From the NCBI GenBank assembly GCA_022840285.1, contig JALHIE010000030.1:1-48680 (forward strand): a DNA stretch of 48,680 nucleotides, written 5' to 3'. Below, piece after piece: positions 27,008 through 34,898 of this stretch (within the stretch, counting starts at the first letter, position 1; every line of letters begins with the position of its first letter). Source of the DNA: Porphyromonadaceae bacterium. GTDB taxonomy: Bacteria > Bacteroidota > Bacteroidia > Bacteroidales > Dysgonomonadaceae. The translations under genes were made by a program, and so were the position numbers. The notes below the pieces were generated by a model. It was given only the letters and a program-made list of their open reading frames with translations, was not told the origin of the DNA and did no database searches.

Positions 27008-28132
27008 TTATACCTGTTGTTCTCCCGTTTCCCTTGCAGCCGTATAGGTACGCCAGCGGCCAATAACCTCCTGCATGTCCTGCGGCAGATCGCTTTCAAA
27101 GAACATCTCTTTTCCGGTACCGGGATGAATGAATCCAAGCGTTTGTGCGTGCAGGCATTGTCGCGGACAAACAGCGAAGCAATTGTACACAAACTGTTTG
27201 TATTTTGCAAAATGTGTTCCCCGCAGTACTTCGTTTCCTCCGTAACGTTCGTCGTTGAACAGCGTGTGTCCGAGCTGTTTCATGTGCACACGTATCTGAT
27301 GTGTGCGGCCTGTTTCCAGCTCGCATTGAACAAGCGTTACGTAACCAAATCGTTCCAGCACCTTGTAGTGCGTAACCGCAGGCTTTCCTTGTTCGCCATC
27401 GGTGAAAACGCGCATCTGCATCCGATCTTTTGGGTCACGACCGATATTCCCGGTAATGGTGCCTTCATCGCTGGTAACGTTTCCCCATACCAGTGCCGTA
27501 TATCTCCTTTTGGTGGTTTTGTTGAAAAACTGCGCGGAAAGATGCGTTTTGGCATCGGTTGTTTTGGCAATAAGCAACAAGCCCGATGTATCCTTGTCGA
27601 TGCGGTGTACCAGTCCCAGGCGCGGGTCGGTCATGTCCATACCGTGCTCGTACTTCAGATGAAACGCTATCGCGTTAACCAGCGTGCCTGTATAGTTGCC
27701 GTGTCCGGGATGCACTACCATACCGGGAGGTTTGTTGATAACCATAAGGTCGTCGTCTTCGTAGACGATGCTGAGGGGAATATCTTCCGGAAGTATTTCC
27801 AGCTCCCTTCGCGGGCGATCCATCACAACCGTGACAACATCCAGCGGTTTGACCCTGTAGCTCGATTTTACGGCAATACCGTTCACCAAAATACACTGGA
27901 CGTCGGCAGCCTGCTGAATCCGGTTCCGCGAAATCCCCTCGATACGGTCCGATAAAAACTTGTCGATCCGCAGCAAGCTTTGCCCCTTATCGGCTACAAA
28001 TCGAAAATGTTCAAATCTTTCCTCTTGCACGGAATCGCCAGTCAGCTCATCTTCATCTTCCAACAACTCCCGAATATCGTATAGATCCTCTTCTTTCACC
28101 TCTACATGTTTTGGCTGTTTGTGACTTACCAC
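27008..28132 (-). CDS. rluD: Large-subunit rRNA pseudouridine synthase, RluD/RluA family
   Basis: 374 residues. An acidic N-terminal extension (about 1-45) comes first, then an S4 RNA-binding domain (about 52-110, FRIDKFLSDRIEG type) and the RluA catalytic domain. The catalytic motif LGLVHRIDKDTSGLLLIAKT holds Asp179, the residue that attacks the uridine. GRTHQIRVHMKQLGHTLFND is the second conserved block. It isomerises uridines in 23S rRNA helix 69 if it is a true RluD. It lies 7 nt after the PASTA gene and 11 nt before ddl. Confidence 0.92.
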   Translation of the reverse strand: MVSHKQPKHVEVKEEDLYDIRELLEDEDELTGDSVQEERFEHFRFVADKGQSLLRIDKFLSDRIEGISRNRIQQAADVQCILVNGIAVKSSYRVKPLDVVTVVMDRPRRELEILPEDIPLSIVYEDDDLMVINKPPGMVVHPGHGNYTGTLVNAIAFHLKYEHGMDMTDPRLGLVHRIDKDTSGLLLIAKTTDAKTHLSAQFFNKTTKRRYTALVWGNVTSDEGTITGNIGRDPKDRMQMRVFTDGEQGKPAVTHYKVLERFGYVTLVQCELETGRTHQIRVHMKQLGHTLFNDERYGGNEVLRGTHFAKYKQFVYNCFAVCPRQCLHAQTLGFIHPGTGKEMFFESDLPQDMQEVIGRWRTYTAARETGEQQV

Positions 28133-28139
28133 GTTCCTT

Positions 28140-28814
28140 TTAAAAGAACGACTCGTCCATGTTGGACGGTTGAACGGGCACGTTTCGTGAAGAATCGGGA
28201 AACGCTCCGGCGACTCCGGGAGAGATCACTATTTCCCTGTTTATACTTAGTGAGTCTTCCCCCATCCCGCTTCCCACTACTAATTTTAAGGGTGAGCCGG
28301 CAGGAATTTGTTCGTCGGGCATCAGTTTTTTCCCCCGGTATTCAACCGAGATAACCAGCCCGCTATATTGAGCGGGAACTTCCTCTATGGCAATTTGTGT
28401 GAATCCGATGGAGTTGAGCAGGGCAATAGCCTGCCGTGCGGAAAAGTCCACCAATCCCGGAACGGAAACCTGTTGTGGGTTGCGAGCGTAAATGGTGACA
28501 TAAATCTCCCGCCCTTCTTTTACTTTGTTGTTTGGCTTGGGCGTCTGATCGATGATCGATCCCGGAACAGCATCCTTTTTATAAATGGAGTCAACAACCT
28601 GGATATCCAACCCCTTGGATTTTAAAATGACTTCGGCTTCTTCCTCCTGAAACCCCTGTAGTTGGGGTACCACCACGTTCTGTCCGTGGCGGGTGTATAC
28701 ATTCAGAAAAAACAGGGTGAGAACGAGCAACAGGACAGCAACAATGCCAATAGCTATTACGTTGAGAAGGATGCTGTTGCCCGGAAATTTTTTACTAGTT
28801 GGTTTTGCACTCAT
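28140..28814 (-). CDS. PASTA-domain membrane protein
   Basis: 224 residues: a short cytoplasmic N-terminus, one transmembrane helix (about 15-40) and two to three PASTA repeats outside, with VVVPQLQGFQEEEAEVILKSKGL, VPGSIIDQTPKPNNKVKEGREIYVTI and VSVPGLVDFSARQAIALLNSIGF followed by IPAGSPLKLVVGSG. PASTA units bind muropeptides or beta-lactams in Gram-positive kinases; in Bacteroidetes this stand-alone form has no kinase and its role is unproved. The tail after residue 190 is low-complexity. It is the first gene of the five-gene minus-strand operon that also contains ddl, which suggests a cell-wall role. Confidence 0.88.
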   Translation of the reverse strand: MSAKPTSKKFPGNSILLNVIAIGIVAVLLLVLTLFFLNVYTRHGQNVVVPQLQGFQEEEAEVILKSKGLDIQVVDSIYKKDAVPGSIIDQTPKPNNKVKEGREIYVTIYARNPQQVSVPGLVDFSARQAIALLNSIGFTQIAIEEVPAQYSGLVISVEYRGKKLMPDEQIPAGSPLKLVVGSGMGEDSLSINREIVISPGVAGAFPDSSRNVPVQPSNMDESFF

Positions 28815-28841
28815 ATTGAATATGATGTTGAAATTTCATTG

Positions 28842-28849
28842 CAAAAGTA
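28842..28849 (-). promoter_or_regulatory. -7 box of the PASTA-rluD-ddl operon
   Basis: Minus-strand TACTTTTG fits TAnnTTTG about 28 nt upstream of the PASTA start codon. The -33 region is poor. Confidence 0.4.
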
Positions 28850-28912
28850 CAAAAAAAATGGATGCCTTTGTTTTTTCAGGATAAAGAGTTTGGAGCATAT
28901 GCGGAACGCAAC

Positions 28913-28950
28913 AAAAAAAAGCAGGAATATGTATCCCATATTCCTGCTTT
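28913..28950 (-). terminator. Terminator of rpmH
   Basis: A perfect 11-bp stem, GCAGGAATATG (28921-28931) with CATATTCCTGC (28937-28947), and a 5-nt loop. Read on the minus strand it is followed by eight U residues (28913-28920), a standard intrinsic terminator for the rpmH transcript. Confidence 0.92.
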
Positions 28951-28971
28951 CCACGAAAGGCCTTTTCCCGA

Positions 28972-29112
28972 TTAATCGGACACGGTCAATCTTACTCTTC
29001 CTTTGGCCCGGCGGGAAGCCAGTACTTTTCTTCCGTTCTTGGTTGCCATTCTAGAAAGGAACCCGTGTTTGTTTCTTCTCTTTCTGTTTGAGGGTTGAAA
29101 TGTTCTTTTCAT
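28972..29112 (-). CDS. rpmH: 50S ribosomal protein L34
   Basis: 46-residue protein beginning MKRTFQPSNRKRRNKHGF, continuing with RMATKNGRKVLASRRAKGR and ending RLTVSD. This is the full L34 pattern, a small, very basic protein at the 23S rRNA core. It is monocistronic here, with a promoter at 29153-29183 and a perfect terminator downstream. The C-terminus is a few residues shorter than in many Bacteroides, within family variation. Confidence 0.97.
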   Translation of the reverse strand: MKRTFQPSNRKRRNKHGFLSRMATKNGRKVLASRRAKGRVRLTVSD

Positions 29113-29152
29113 TTTATCTGATGTTTTTATTTGTTTCGGAAATAACGGGGTG

Positions 29153-29183
29153 CAAAATTAGAGATTATTTTTCATATATCCAA
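29153..29183 (-). promoter_or_regulatory. rpmH promoter
   Basis: Minus strand: -7 box TAATTTTG (29153-29160) and TTGG (29180-29183) at 19-nt spacing as a -33 element. Transcription would start near 29146, about 34 nt before rpmH. Confidence 0.6.
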
Positions 29184-29272
29184 TTTATTGGGTTTAAAAT
29201 TCTGTTTAGCATCCTTTTTTTTCAAGCAAGGCGTAAAATTGCTGCTTTTTTGAAAAAAAAATCAGGCAAAAT

Positions 29273-29303
29273 TTTGTCTGTCTCAAAAAAGGTTCTATCT
29301 TTG
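29273..29303 (+). promoter_or_regulatory. Promoter of tRNA-Glu and rpsT
   Basis: TTTG at 29273-29276 and TATCTTTG at 29296-29303 with 19-nt spacing: a textbook sigma-ABfr promoter. Transcription would start near 29310, about 47 nt before the tRNA. Confidence 0.8.
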
Positions 29304-29356
29304 CACTCGCAATTTGAGGAAAGGTTAATTTTTCTTTTCGGGTTCGCAACTCAAAT

Positions 29357-29429
29357 GGCCCATTCGTCTATCGGTTAGGACGCAAGATTTTCATTCTTGA
29401 AAGAGGGGTTCGATTCCCCTATGGGCTAC
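29357..29429 (+). tRNA. tRNA-Glu (TTC)
   Basis: 73-nt cloverleaf without encoded CCA. Acceptor GGCCCAT pairs with ATGGGCT (G-U at the first pair). The anticodon stem CAAGA/TCTTG encloses the loop TTTTCAT, so the anticodon is TTC and reads GAA/GAG. The T-arm GGGGTTCGATTCCCC is perfect. It lies 30 nt upstream of rpsT and probably shares its transcript, so processing must separate them. Confidence 0.96.
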
Positions 29430-29459
29430 AACAAAAGATTTAAACAAGTCAAAACGATA

Positions 29460-29714
29460 ATGGCAAATCACAAATCAGCAGAAAAAAGGATCAGACAAAC
29501 AAAAGTTCGTCGTTTATCAAATCGTTACGTTTCACGCACAACGAGAAACTCCGTGCGCGCGTTGCGCGCTTTAACCTCTAAGGAAGAAGCTGCAGCGATG
29601 TACCCGGGGGTTTGCTCGATGTTGGATAAGCTGGCAAAGAAGAAAGTTATTCACCAGAACAAAGCCAATAACCTGAAAGCCAAATTAGCTGCACACATCA
29701 GCAAATTGAACTGA
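29460..29714 (+). CDS. rpsT: 30S ribosomal protein S20
   Basis: 84-residue basic protein: MANHKSAEKRIRQTKVRRL, then NRYVSRTTRNSVRALRALTS, ending HQNKANNLKAKLAAHISKLN. This is the S20 three-helix bundle that binds 16S rRNA. The start is set at the ATG before ANHKSAEKR; an in-frame ATG at 29397 lies inside the tRNA and is not used. It follows tRNA-Glu on the same transcript and is ended by a terminator at 29741-29770. Confidence 0.97.
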   Translation: MANHKSAEKRIRQTKVRRLSNRYVSRTTRNSVRALRALTSKEEAAAMYPGVCSMLDKLAKKKVIHQNKANNLKAKLAAHISKLN

Positions 29715-29740
29715 TTTTTTTTGTTTATGAAATAGATGAG

Positions 29741-29770
29741 GCCGGCCGCAAGTGTGTCCGGCTTTTTTTT
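29741..29770 (+). terminator. Terminator of rpsT
   Basis: GCCGG (29741-29745) pairs with CCGGC (29758-29762) and is followed by eight T residues. Confidence 0.8.
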
Positions 29771-29801
29771 GACCCATAGTGGCTGTTGCTTGTCGCTGAG
29801 A

Positions 29802-29915
29802 CTACTTTCTGTCCTTGTATTTTCGCCTTCTTTTCTTACTGGCGTTGTAGTATTGATAAAACGCCAATGCAATCACTGCGATGCCCACGATGGTGATGAT
29901 AGTTCCTATATCCAT
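29802..29915 (-). CDS. Small single-helix membrane protein
   Basis: 37 codons. The N-terminal 20 residues form one hydrophobic helix (DIGTIITIVGIAVIALAFY) and the C-terminus is strongly basic (KKRRRKYKDRK), which predicts the N-terminus out and a positive tail inside. A minus-strand -7 box TAACTTTG (29939-29946) lies 24 nt upstream, which supports real expression. It converges on the rpsT terminator. I do not recognise a family. Confidence depends on the promoter and the clean helix-plus-basic-tail pattern. Confidence 0.6.
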   Translation of the reverse strand: MDIGTIITIVGIAVIALAFYQYYNASKKRRRKYKDRK

Positions 29916-29938
29916 AGCTGTTTAATTTGTGATTGGAG

Positions 29939-29946
29939 CAAAGTTA
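29939..29946 (-). promoter_or_regulatory. -7 box of the small membrane protein gene
   Basis: TAACTTTG on the minus strand fits TAnnTTTG and places transcription start about 17 nt before the ATG at 29915. The -33 element is weak. Confidence 0.45.
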
Positions 29947-29994
29947 CGAAAAAACAAGAAATTTCTTCGATTTTTTCAGGCAATGTTTTTTTAG

Positions 29995-30002
29995 TAATTT
30001 TG
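29995..30002 (+). promoter_or_regulatory. -7 box of the Dabb gene
   Basis: TAATTTTG fits the consensus, with TTTT (29973-29976 region) near the -33 position. It lies about 52 nt before the start codon. Confidence 0.45.
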
Positions 30003-30053
30003 GGCTTTGTCAAAACTCCTGGTTTTGCCGGGATCGATTAAAGCAAGCAATTT

Positions 30054-30359
30054 ATGATTAAGCACATTGTACTCTTTTCGCTGGCTGAGGAAGCCGAAGG
30101 TAACTCAAAATCCGCAAATGCGGCCATAATCAAGCAGCGCCTCGAGGCACTGAAAGAGTTAGTTCCCGAAATTTTAAAAATGGAAGTATCAATAAATCAT
30201 GCCGATTCTCCCGCAGGTAACCACGATATCATGCTCGACAGCGAGTTCGGGAGCCTGGATGATTTGCGCACCTATATCTCTCATCCTGAACACCAGAAAG
30301 TGGGAGAGTTTATCGGTAAGGTGCGGACCGGCCGTGCGGCCATTGATTACGAATTTTAA
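30054..30359 (+). CDS. Dabb (stress-responsive alpha/beta-barrel) protein
   Basis: 101 residues. MIKHIVLFSL at the start, the internal VSINHADSPAGNHDIMLDSEFGSL block and YISHPEHQKVGEFI near the end are the signature of the dimeric alpha/beta-barrel 'Dabb' fold. Members are small cytoplasmic proteins with varied or unknown roles. It is monocistronic, with its own -7 box, and ends about 45 nt before the gyrB promoter. Confidence 0.88.
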   Translation: MIKHIVLFSLAEEAEGNSKSANAAIIKQRLEALKELVPEILKMEVSINHADSPAGNHDIMLDSEFGSLDDLRTYISHPEHQKVGEFIGKVRTGRAAIDYEF

Positions 30360-30404
30360 AGGGCTTCCCAATTGCTTTCCCTCTGCTAAAAAAACGAAAA
30401 ACGG

Positions 30405-30435
30405 TTGGCGGAACAGCGAATTTTTCGTATATTTG
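30405..30435 (+). promoter_or_regulatory. gyrB promoter
   Basis: TTGG (30405-30408) and TATATTTG (30428-30435) with 19-nt spacing. The transcript would begin near 30442. A motif AAAAAACGGACA (30451-30462) lies just inside the leader and is identical to one arm of the inverted repeat at 40019-40032. Confidence 0.65.
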
Positions 30436-30505
30436 TTCGGTTTTTTAACCAAAAAACGGACAGGGATAAATTATAAATTCTCAGAGAGATATATAAAGGA
30501 TAAAA

Positions 30506-32464
30506 ATGACAGAAGAAGAAAAAAAATCGGCAAGCGGTAATTATTCCGCGCAAAACATTCAGGTACTTGAAGGGTTGGAAGCGGTTCGCAAACGCCCGGC
30601 GATGTATATCGGAGACGTGAGCGAAAAAGGATTTCATCACCTTGTGTACGAGGTGGTGGATAACTCCATTGACGAAGCGCTTGCCGGATATTGCAACGAG
30701 ATAAACGTAACCATCAACGAGGATAACTCCATTACCGTTACCGATAACGGGCGCGGGATCCCGGTGGATTACCACGAAAAGGAAAAAAAATCGGCGTTGG
30801 AAGTAGTGCTTACCGTACTTCACGCCGGAGGTAAGTTTGATAAGGGAACCTACAAGGTTTCGGGCGGCTTGCACGGTGTGGGTGTATCGTGTGTGAATGC
30901 TCTTTCGATGCACCTCAAAGCCGAAATTCATCGCGACGGAAAAATTCATGTGCAGGAATATTCGCGCGGGAAACCCTATTCCGACGTGCAAGTGATCGGG
31001 AAGACCGATAAAACCGGAACCATAATCACCTTTAAGCCGGATGATACCATCTTTATCGTTTCGGAATACCGCTACGATATTCTAGCTACACGGCTTCGTG
31101 AACTGGCGTTTTTGAACGCAGGGGTAACGTTGACCCTTACCGATAAAAGAACGCCCCGGGAAGACGGTACGTTTAAAACGGAACGTTTTTATTCCGAAAA
31201 CGGGCTGGAAGAGTTTGTTCGTTATATCGACAAGGCCAAGGAGCCGCTCATCTCGGAACCCATTCATATCGTTACCGAAAAACAGGGCATTCCCATCGAA
31301 ATAGCGATGACGTACAATTCCACGTACAACGAAAACATATTCTCTTACGTAAATAACATCAACACCATCGAAGGAGGTACACACCTTACCGGCTTTCGGA
31401 GAGGACTTTCTCGCACACTGAAGAAATATGCCGAGGATTCCAAGATGCTGGAAAAGGTAAAGGTGGAAATCAGCGGGGATGACTTTCGTGAAGGGCTTAC
31501 AGCCGTGTTGTCGGTAAAAGTAGCCGAACCACAATTCGAGGGGCAAACAAAAACCAAACTGGGAAACAGTGAGGTGATCGGTGCTGTAGATCAGGCTACT
31601 GGAGAAGCATTGAACAATTACCTGGAGGAGCACCCAAAAGAAGCAAAAATTATTGTGGAAAAGGTTATTCTTGCTGCTACGGCACGCCACGCTGCACGTA
31701 AGGCACGCGAGTTGATTCAGCGGAAATCACCGTTGTCGGGTGGGGGACTTCCCGGAAAACTGGCCGACTGTTCCGACAAGGATGCTGAAAAATGCGAAAT
31801 TTTTATCGTCGAGGGAGATTCTGCAGGGGGAACAGCCAAACAGGGCCGCGACCGTATGTTTCAGGCTATCCTTCCGTTGCGCGGAAAAATCCTGAATGTG
31901 GAGAAAGTGATGACCCACCGGGTTTATGAAAATGAAGAGATCCGGAACATATATACTGCCTTGGGGGTAACTATCGGAACGGAAGAAGATTCCAAAGCGT
32001 TGAATATCGAAAAACTCCGGTACCATAAGGTGGTAATCATGACTGATGCCGACGTGGACGGAAGCCACATTGCCACGCTTATCCTGACTTTCTTTTTCCG
32101 GTATATGAAGCCACTTATCGAGAACGGGTATGTCTATATTGCCACTCCGCCGCTCTATCTGTGCAAGAAAGGCAAAATCGAAGAGTATTGCTGGGATGAC
32201 CGTCAACGCCAGGCATTTATCGACAAATATGCCGATGGAAATGAGAACGCAGTTCATTCTCAACGATACAAAGGGTTGGGAGAGATGAATGCCGAGCAGC
32301 TTTGGGAAACAACAATGAATCCCGAAAAACGTACGCTCCGTCAGGTAACCATCGAAAATGCGGCGGATGCCGATATAATCTTCTCCATGCTGATGGGTGA
32401 AGATGTTGCTCCACGCCGGGAGTTTATCGAAGAGAATGCTACTTACGCGCACATTGACGCATAA
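30506..32464 (+). CDS. gyrB: DNA gyrase subunit B
   Basis: 652-residue ATPase subunit of type II topoisomerase that introduces negative supercoils with GyrA. The GHKL ATP-binding domain is present (YEVVDNSIDEALAG, VTDNGRGIPVDYH, GGLHGVGVSCVNALS), as are the transducer domain and the TOPRIM domain (IVEGDSAGGTAKQGRDR, LPLRGKILNVEK, TDADVDGSHIATL). The C-terminus NATYAHIDA is typical of Bacteroidetes. Length is normal. It heads a six-gene operon that runs to dcp; the LD-carboxypeptidase start lies 12 nt after its stop. Confidence 0.98.
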   Translation: MTEEEKKSASGNYSAQNIQVLEGLEAVRKRPAMYIGDVSEKGFHHLVYEVVDNSIDEALAGYCNEINVTINEDNSITVTDNGRGIPVDYHEKEKKSALEVVLTVLHAGGKFDKGTYKVSGGLHGVGVSCVNALSMHLKAEIHRDGKIHVQEYSRGKPYSDVQVIGKTDKTGTIITFKPDDTIFIVSEYRYDILATRLRELAFLNAGVTLTLTDKRTPREDGTFKTERFYSENGLEEFVRYIDKAKEPLISEPIHIVTEKQGIPIEIAMTYNSTYNENIFSYVNNINTIEGGTHLTGFRRGLSRTLKKYAEDSKMLEKVKVEISGDDFREGLTAVLSVKVAEPQFEGQTKTKLGNSEVIGAVDQATGEALNNYLEEHPKEAKIIVEKVILAATARHAARKARELIQRKSPLSGGGLPGKLADCSDKDAEKCEIFIVEGDSAGGTAKQGRDRMFQAILPLRGKILNVEKVMTHRVYENEEIRNIYTALGVTIGTEEDSKALNIEKLRYHKVVIMTDADVDGSHIATLILTFFFRYMKPLIENGYVYIATPPLYLCKKGKIEEYCWDDRQRQAFIDKYADGNENAVHSQRYKGLGEMNAEQLWETTMNPEKRTLRQVTIENAADADIIFSMLMGEDVAPRREFIEENATYAHIDA

Positions 32465-32476
32465 AACTGGGATTGT

Positions 32477-33374
32477 ATGCTCCAACCCCCAATATTACAA
32501 GGCTGTTATCCTTTCACCTGCAGGGAAGATAGATGCCGGGCTGGTGGCTGAGGCTGCTGCTTTGCTTTGCGATTGGGGATTGGGAGTGGAGATTTCGGAA
32601 AATGCGTTGTGCCGGACCGGACGTTTCAGCGGGTTTGTGGAACAGCGCCTGGCTGACCTGCAGCACGCCATGGACGACCCCGAGGTGAGGCTTATTTTTT
32701 GTTCCCGCGGAGGATACGGAACCGTACATCTGCTGGATAAACTCGACTTTACAGGCATAAGACAACACCCCAAGTGGGTTGTCGGTTACAGTGATATCAC
32801 TGCTTTACACGCGGCGTTGCAGAGCCACGGTGTCGCGTCTGTCCACGGGCCTATGGCCAAGCATTTTGCAGAGGAGGGCCCGGGCGACATTTCTGTCCGT
32901 TTTATCAAGGCCATACTTGCCGGAGAATCCGTCACCTACGACATTCCCGTTACGAACTGTGCTTATCTTAACCGGAAAGGCAAAGCATCCGGAAGATTGT
33001 TTGGGGGAAACCTTTCGGTCTTTTGCGGTCTTTTAGGTACGCGATTTTCCTATTTACCTAAGAACGGGATTTTGTTTATCGAGGATATTGGCGAGGAGCC
33101 GTATAAGATCGACCGCTACATCAATCAACTGAAGCTTGCGGGTGTCTTCGACCGGATATCTGGATTGATCGTAGGTCAGTTCAGCGATTATACCGAAGAC
33201 AACGATATGTATTCGGCACTTTACGAATCGATAGCGTCCGTTGTGGCTGGATACGACTTTCCGGTTTGTTTCGACTTCCCCGTGGGACACGTGAAACACA
33301 ACTTCCCGCTTGTGATGGGAAAGAGGGCAAGGCTCATTGTCAAAGAGGATCAACTTATATTCAAACAATCTTGA
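32477..33374 (+). pseudogene. LD-carboxypeptidase (LdcA/MccF, S66), apparent N-terminal frameshift
   Basis: Serine peptidase of family S66 that trims the terminal D-Ala of muropeptides in the cytoplasm. The body is intact: VILSPAGKID, FCSRGGYGTVHLLDKLD, the nucleophile Ser in VVGYSDITALH, the Glu in FIEDIGEEPYKIDR, and the His in FPVGHVKHNFPLVMG. The natural start would be the ATG at 32477, 12 nt after gyrB, giving MLQPPILQ. That frame then stops at 32551, while the body is in another frame. Relatives read roughly LQPPxLxKGDKVxILSPAGK, so about 11 nt encoding part of KGDK appear lost just after codon 8. The only ATGs in the body's frame lie inside gyrB (32397 and 32433). Either the gene is inactivated, or a base-level error is present. 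Confidence 0.75.
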
Positions 33375-33383
33375 AACAGAAAG

Positions 33384-34898
33384 ATGGAGGTTTCAACTGA
33401 ACTCATATTGCTTATCGGGGCATTTCTTTTTTTCGTGAGCATGTTGGTAGGAAAAGCCGGACATAGATTCGGTGTTCCGGTTCTGCTGCTATTCCTGTTG
33501 GTCGGAATGATTTTCGGGGGAGATGGATTCGGGCTCGACTTCGAGAATATTCAAATAGCACAGGCCATTGGGACAGTTTGTTTAACAATCATCCTCTTTT
33601 CAGGTGGCCTCGATACCAAGTTCAGGGAAATAAAACCCGTTATCCGGTCTGGGGTCGTTTTGGCTACGCTGGGCGTATTTATTACGGCCATAATTACGGG
33701 TGTTTTTATCTGGTGGCTGTCTGGTCAGGTTTACTCCGGGTTGGGAGTGGGTTTCCTGACGGCCATGTTGCTGGCTTCCACGGTTTCTTCTACCGATTCG
33801 GCTTCCGTTTTCGGTATTCTCCGCTCCAAGGGACTTGTGCTGAAGAATAATCTCCGTCCGTTGCTTGAGTTGGAAAGCGGGAGTAACGACCCCATGGCCT
33901 ATATGCTGACGGTTACCTTTATCAGTCTTATCAATTCAGGCAACGACCCCAATTACCTGATGGTAGCCGTCAATATCGTGGTTCAGCTTGTGGTCGGAGC
34001 GTTGCTGGGATACTTCCTGGGGAGATTTTCGGTAGTCATCATCAACCGTATCCGGATGGACAACACCTCGCTCTATCCGGTCTTGCTCCTTATTACCGGA
34101 ATATTTATTTTTGCAGTGACCTACTACCTGAAAGGCAACGGATACCTGGCGGTTTATATCGCGGGTTTGGTCATCGGAAACTCAAAGTTTGCACACAAAC
34201 GCACATCGATGAGTTTTATGGATGGATTTGCCTGGATGAGTCAGATCCTCCTGTTCCTGACGCTGGGATTGCTGGTTAATCCCAGTGAATTGGTACCGGT
34301 GCTGATTCCGGGCATTATCATTGCCCTTTTTATGATCTTTATTGCGCGTCCCGTCACGGTTTATCTCTGCCTTATCCCTTTCAAGAGAATTTCGTTTCGC
34401 GACAAGGCCTACATCTCATGGGTAGGATTGCGCGGAGCCGTACCCATCATTTTTGCCATATTGCCGTTGGCAGCAGAAGTGCCCGGGGCAAGAACGGTGT
34501 TTAATATCGTCTTTGTGATTACCATCGTTTCCCTGTTGTATCAGGGCACTTCGCTTCCCATAGTGGCCAAATGGCTTGGATTGGCGGAAAAGCCGAGCAA
34601 GTACAAAAGTTTTGAGGACTTCGATGTTGAGTTTTCCGAAGAAATAAAATCGGCCATGACTGAGATCAGCATTACTGAAGAGACGCTAAAACACGGCAAA
34701 AACCTGATGGAGATGCCGTTGCCCGATAATACACTGGCGGTGATGGTGAAGAGAGGTGAACGGTTTTTTGTCCCTACCGGACAAACGGCTCTTATGGATG
34801 GTGACAAGCTGCTGGTTATTTCGGACGACGAGGAGGCGCTGAAAGAAACGTACAAGAACATCGGAATTTCCAACTTCACCTATCAGAAAAACGACTGA
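33384..34898 (+). CDS. Potassium/proton antiporter, CPA1 NhaP2/CvrA type
   Basis: 504 residues: about 12-13 transmembrane helices (1-390), then a cytoplasmic regulatory domain (about 400-504) of the TrkA-C/RCK-C type (MEMPLPDNTLAVMVKRGERFFVPTGQTALMDGDKLLVISDDEEAL). The ion-site region LLASTVSSTDSASVFGIL and LLELESGSNDPMAYMLT are conserved in CPA1 exchangers. It would extrude K+ (or Na+) in exchange for protons and help pH and turgor control. It begins 9 nt after the LD-carboxypeptidase gene, and its stop overlaps the next start by one base (TGATG), so the operon is tightly coupled. Confidence 0.9.
   Translation: MEVSTELILLIGAFLFFVSMLVGKAGHRFGVPVLLLFLLVGMIFGGDGFGLDFENIQIAQAIGTVCLTIILFSGGLDTKFREIKPVIRSGVVLATLGVFITAIITGVFIWWLSGQVYSGLGVGFLTAMLLASTVSSTDSASVFGILRSKGLVLKNNLRPLLELESGSNDPMAYMLTVTFISLINSGNDPNYLMVAVNIVVQLVVGALLGYFLGRFSVVIINRIRMDNTSLYPVLLLITGIFIFAVTYYLKGNGYLAVYIAGLVIGNSKFAHKRTSMSFMDGFAWMSQILLFLTLGLLVNPSELVPVLIPGIIIALFMIFIARPVTVYLCLIPFKRISFRDKAYISWVGLRGAVPIIFAILPLAAEVPGARTVFNIVFVITIVSLLYQGTSLPIVAKWLGLAEKPSKYKSFEDFDVEFSEEIKSAMTEISITEETLKHGKNLMEMPLPDNTLAVMVKRGERFFVPTGQTALMDGDKLLVISDDEEALKETYKNIGISNFTYQKND

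Noticed and set aside
30386..30991. 201-codon minus-strand frame over the gyrB start
   Set aside because: Antisense to gyrB and crossing its promoter; no independent support.
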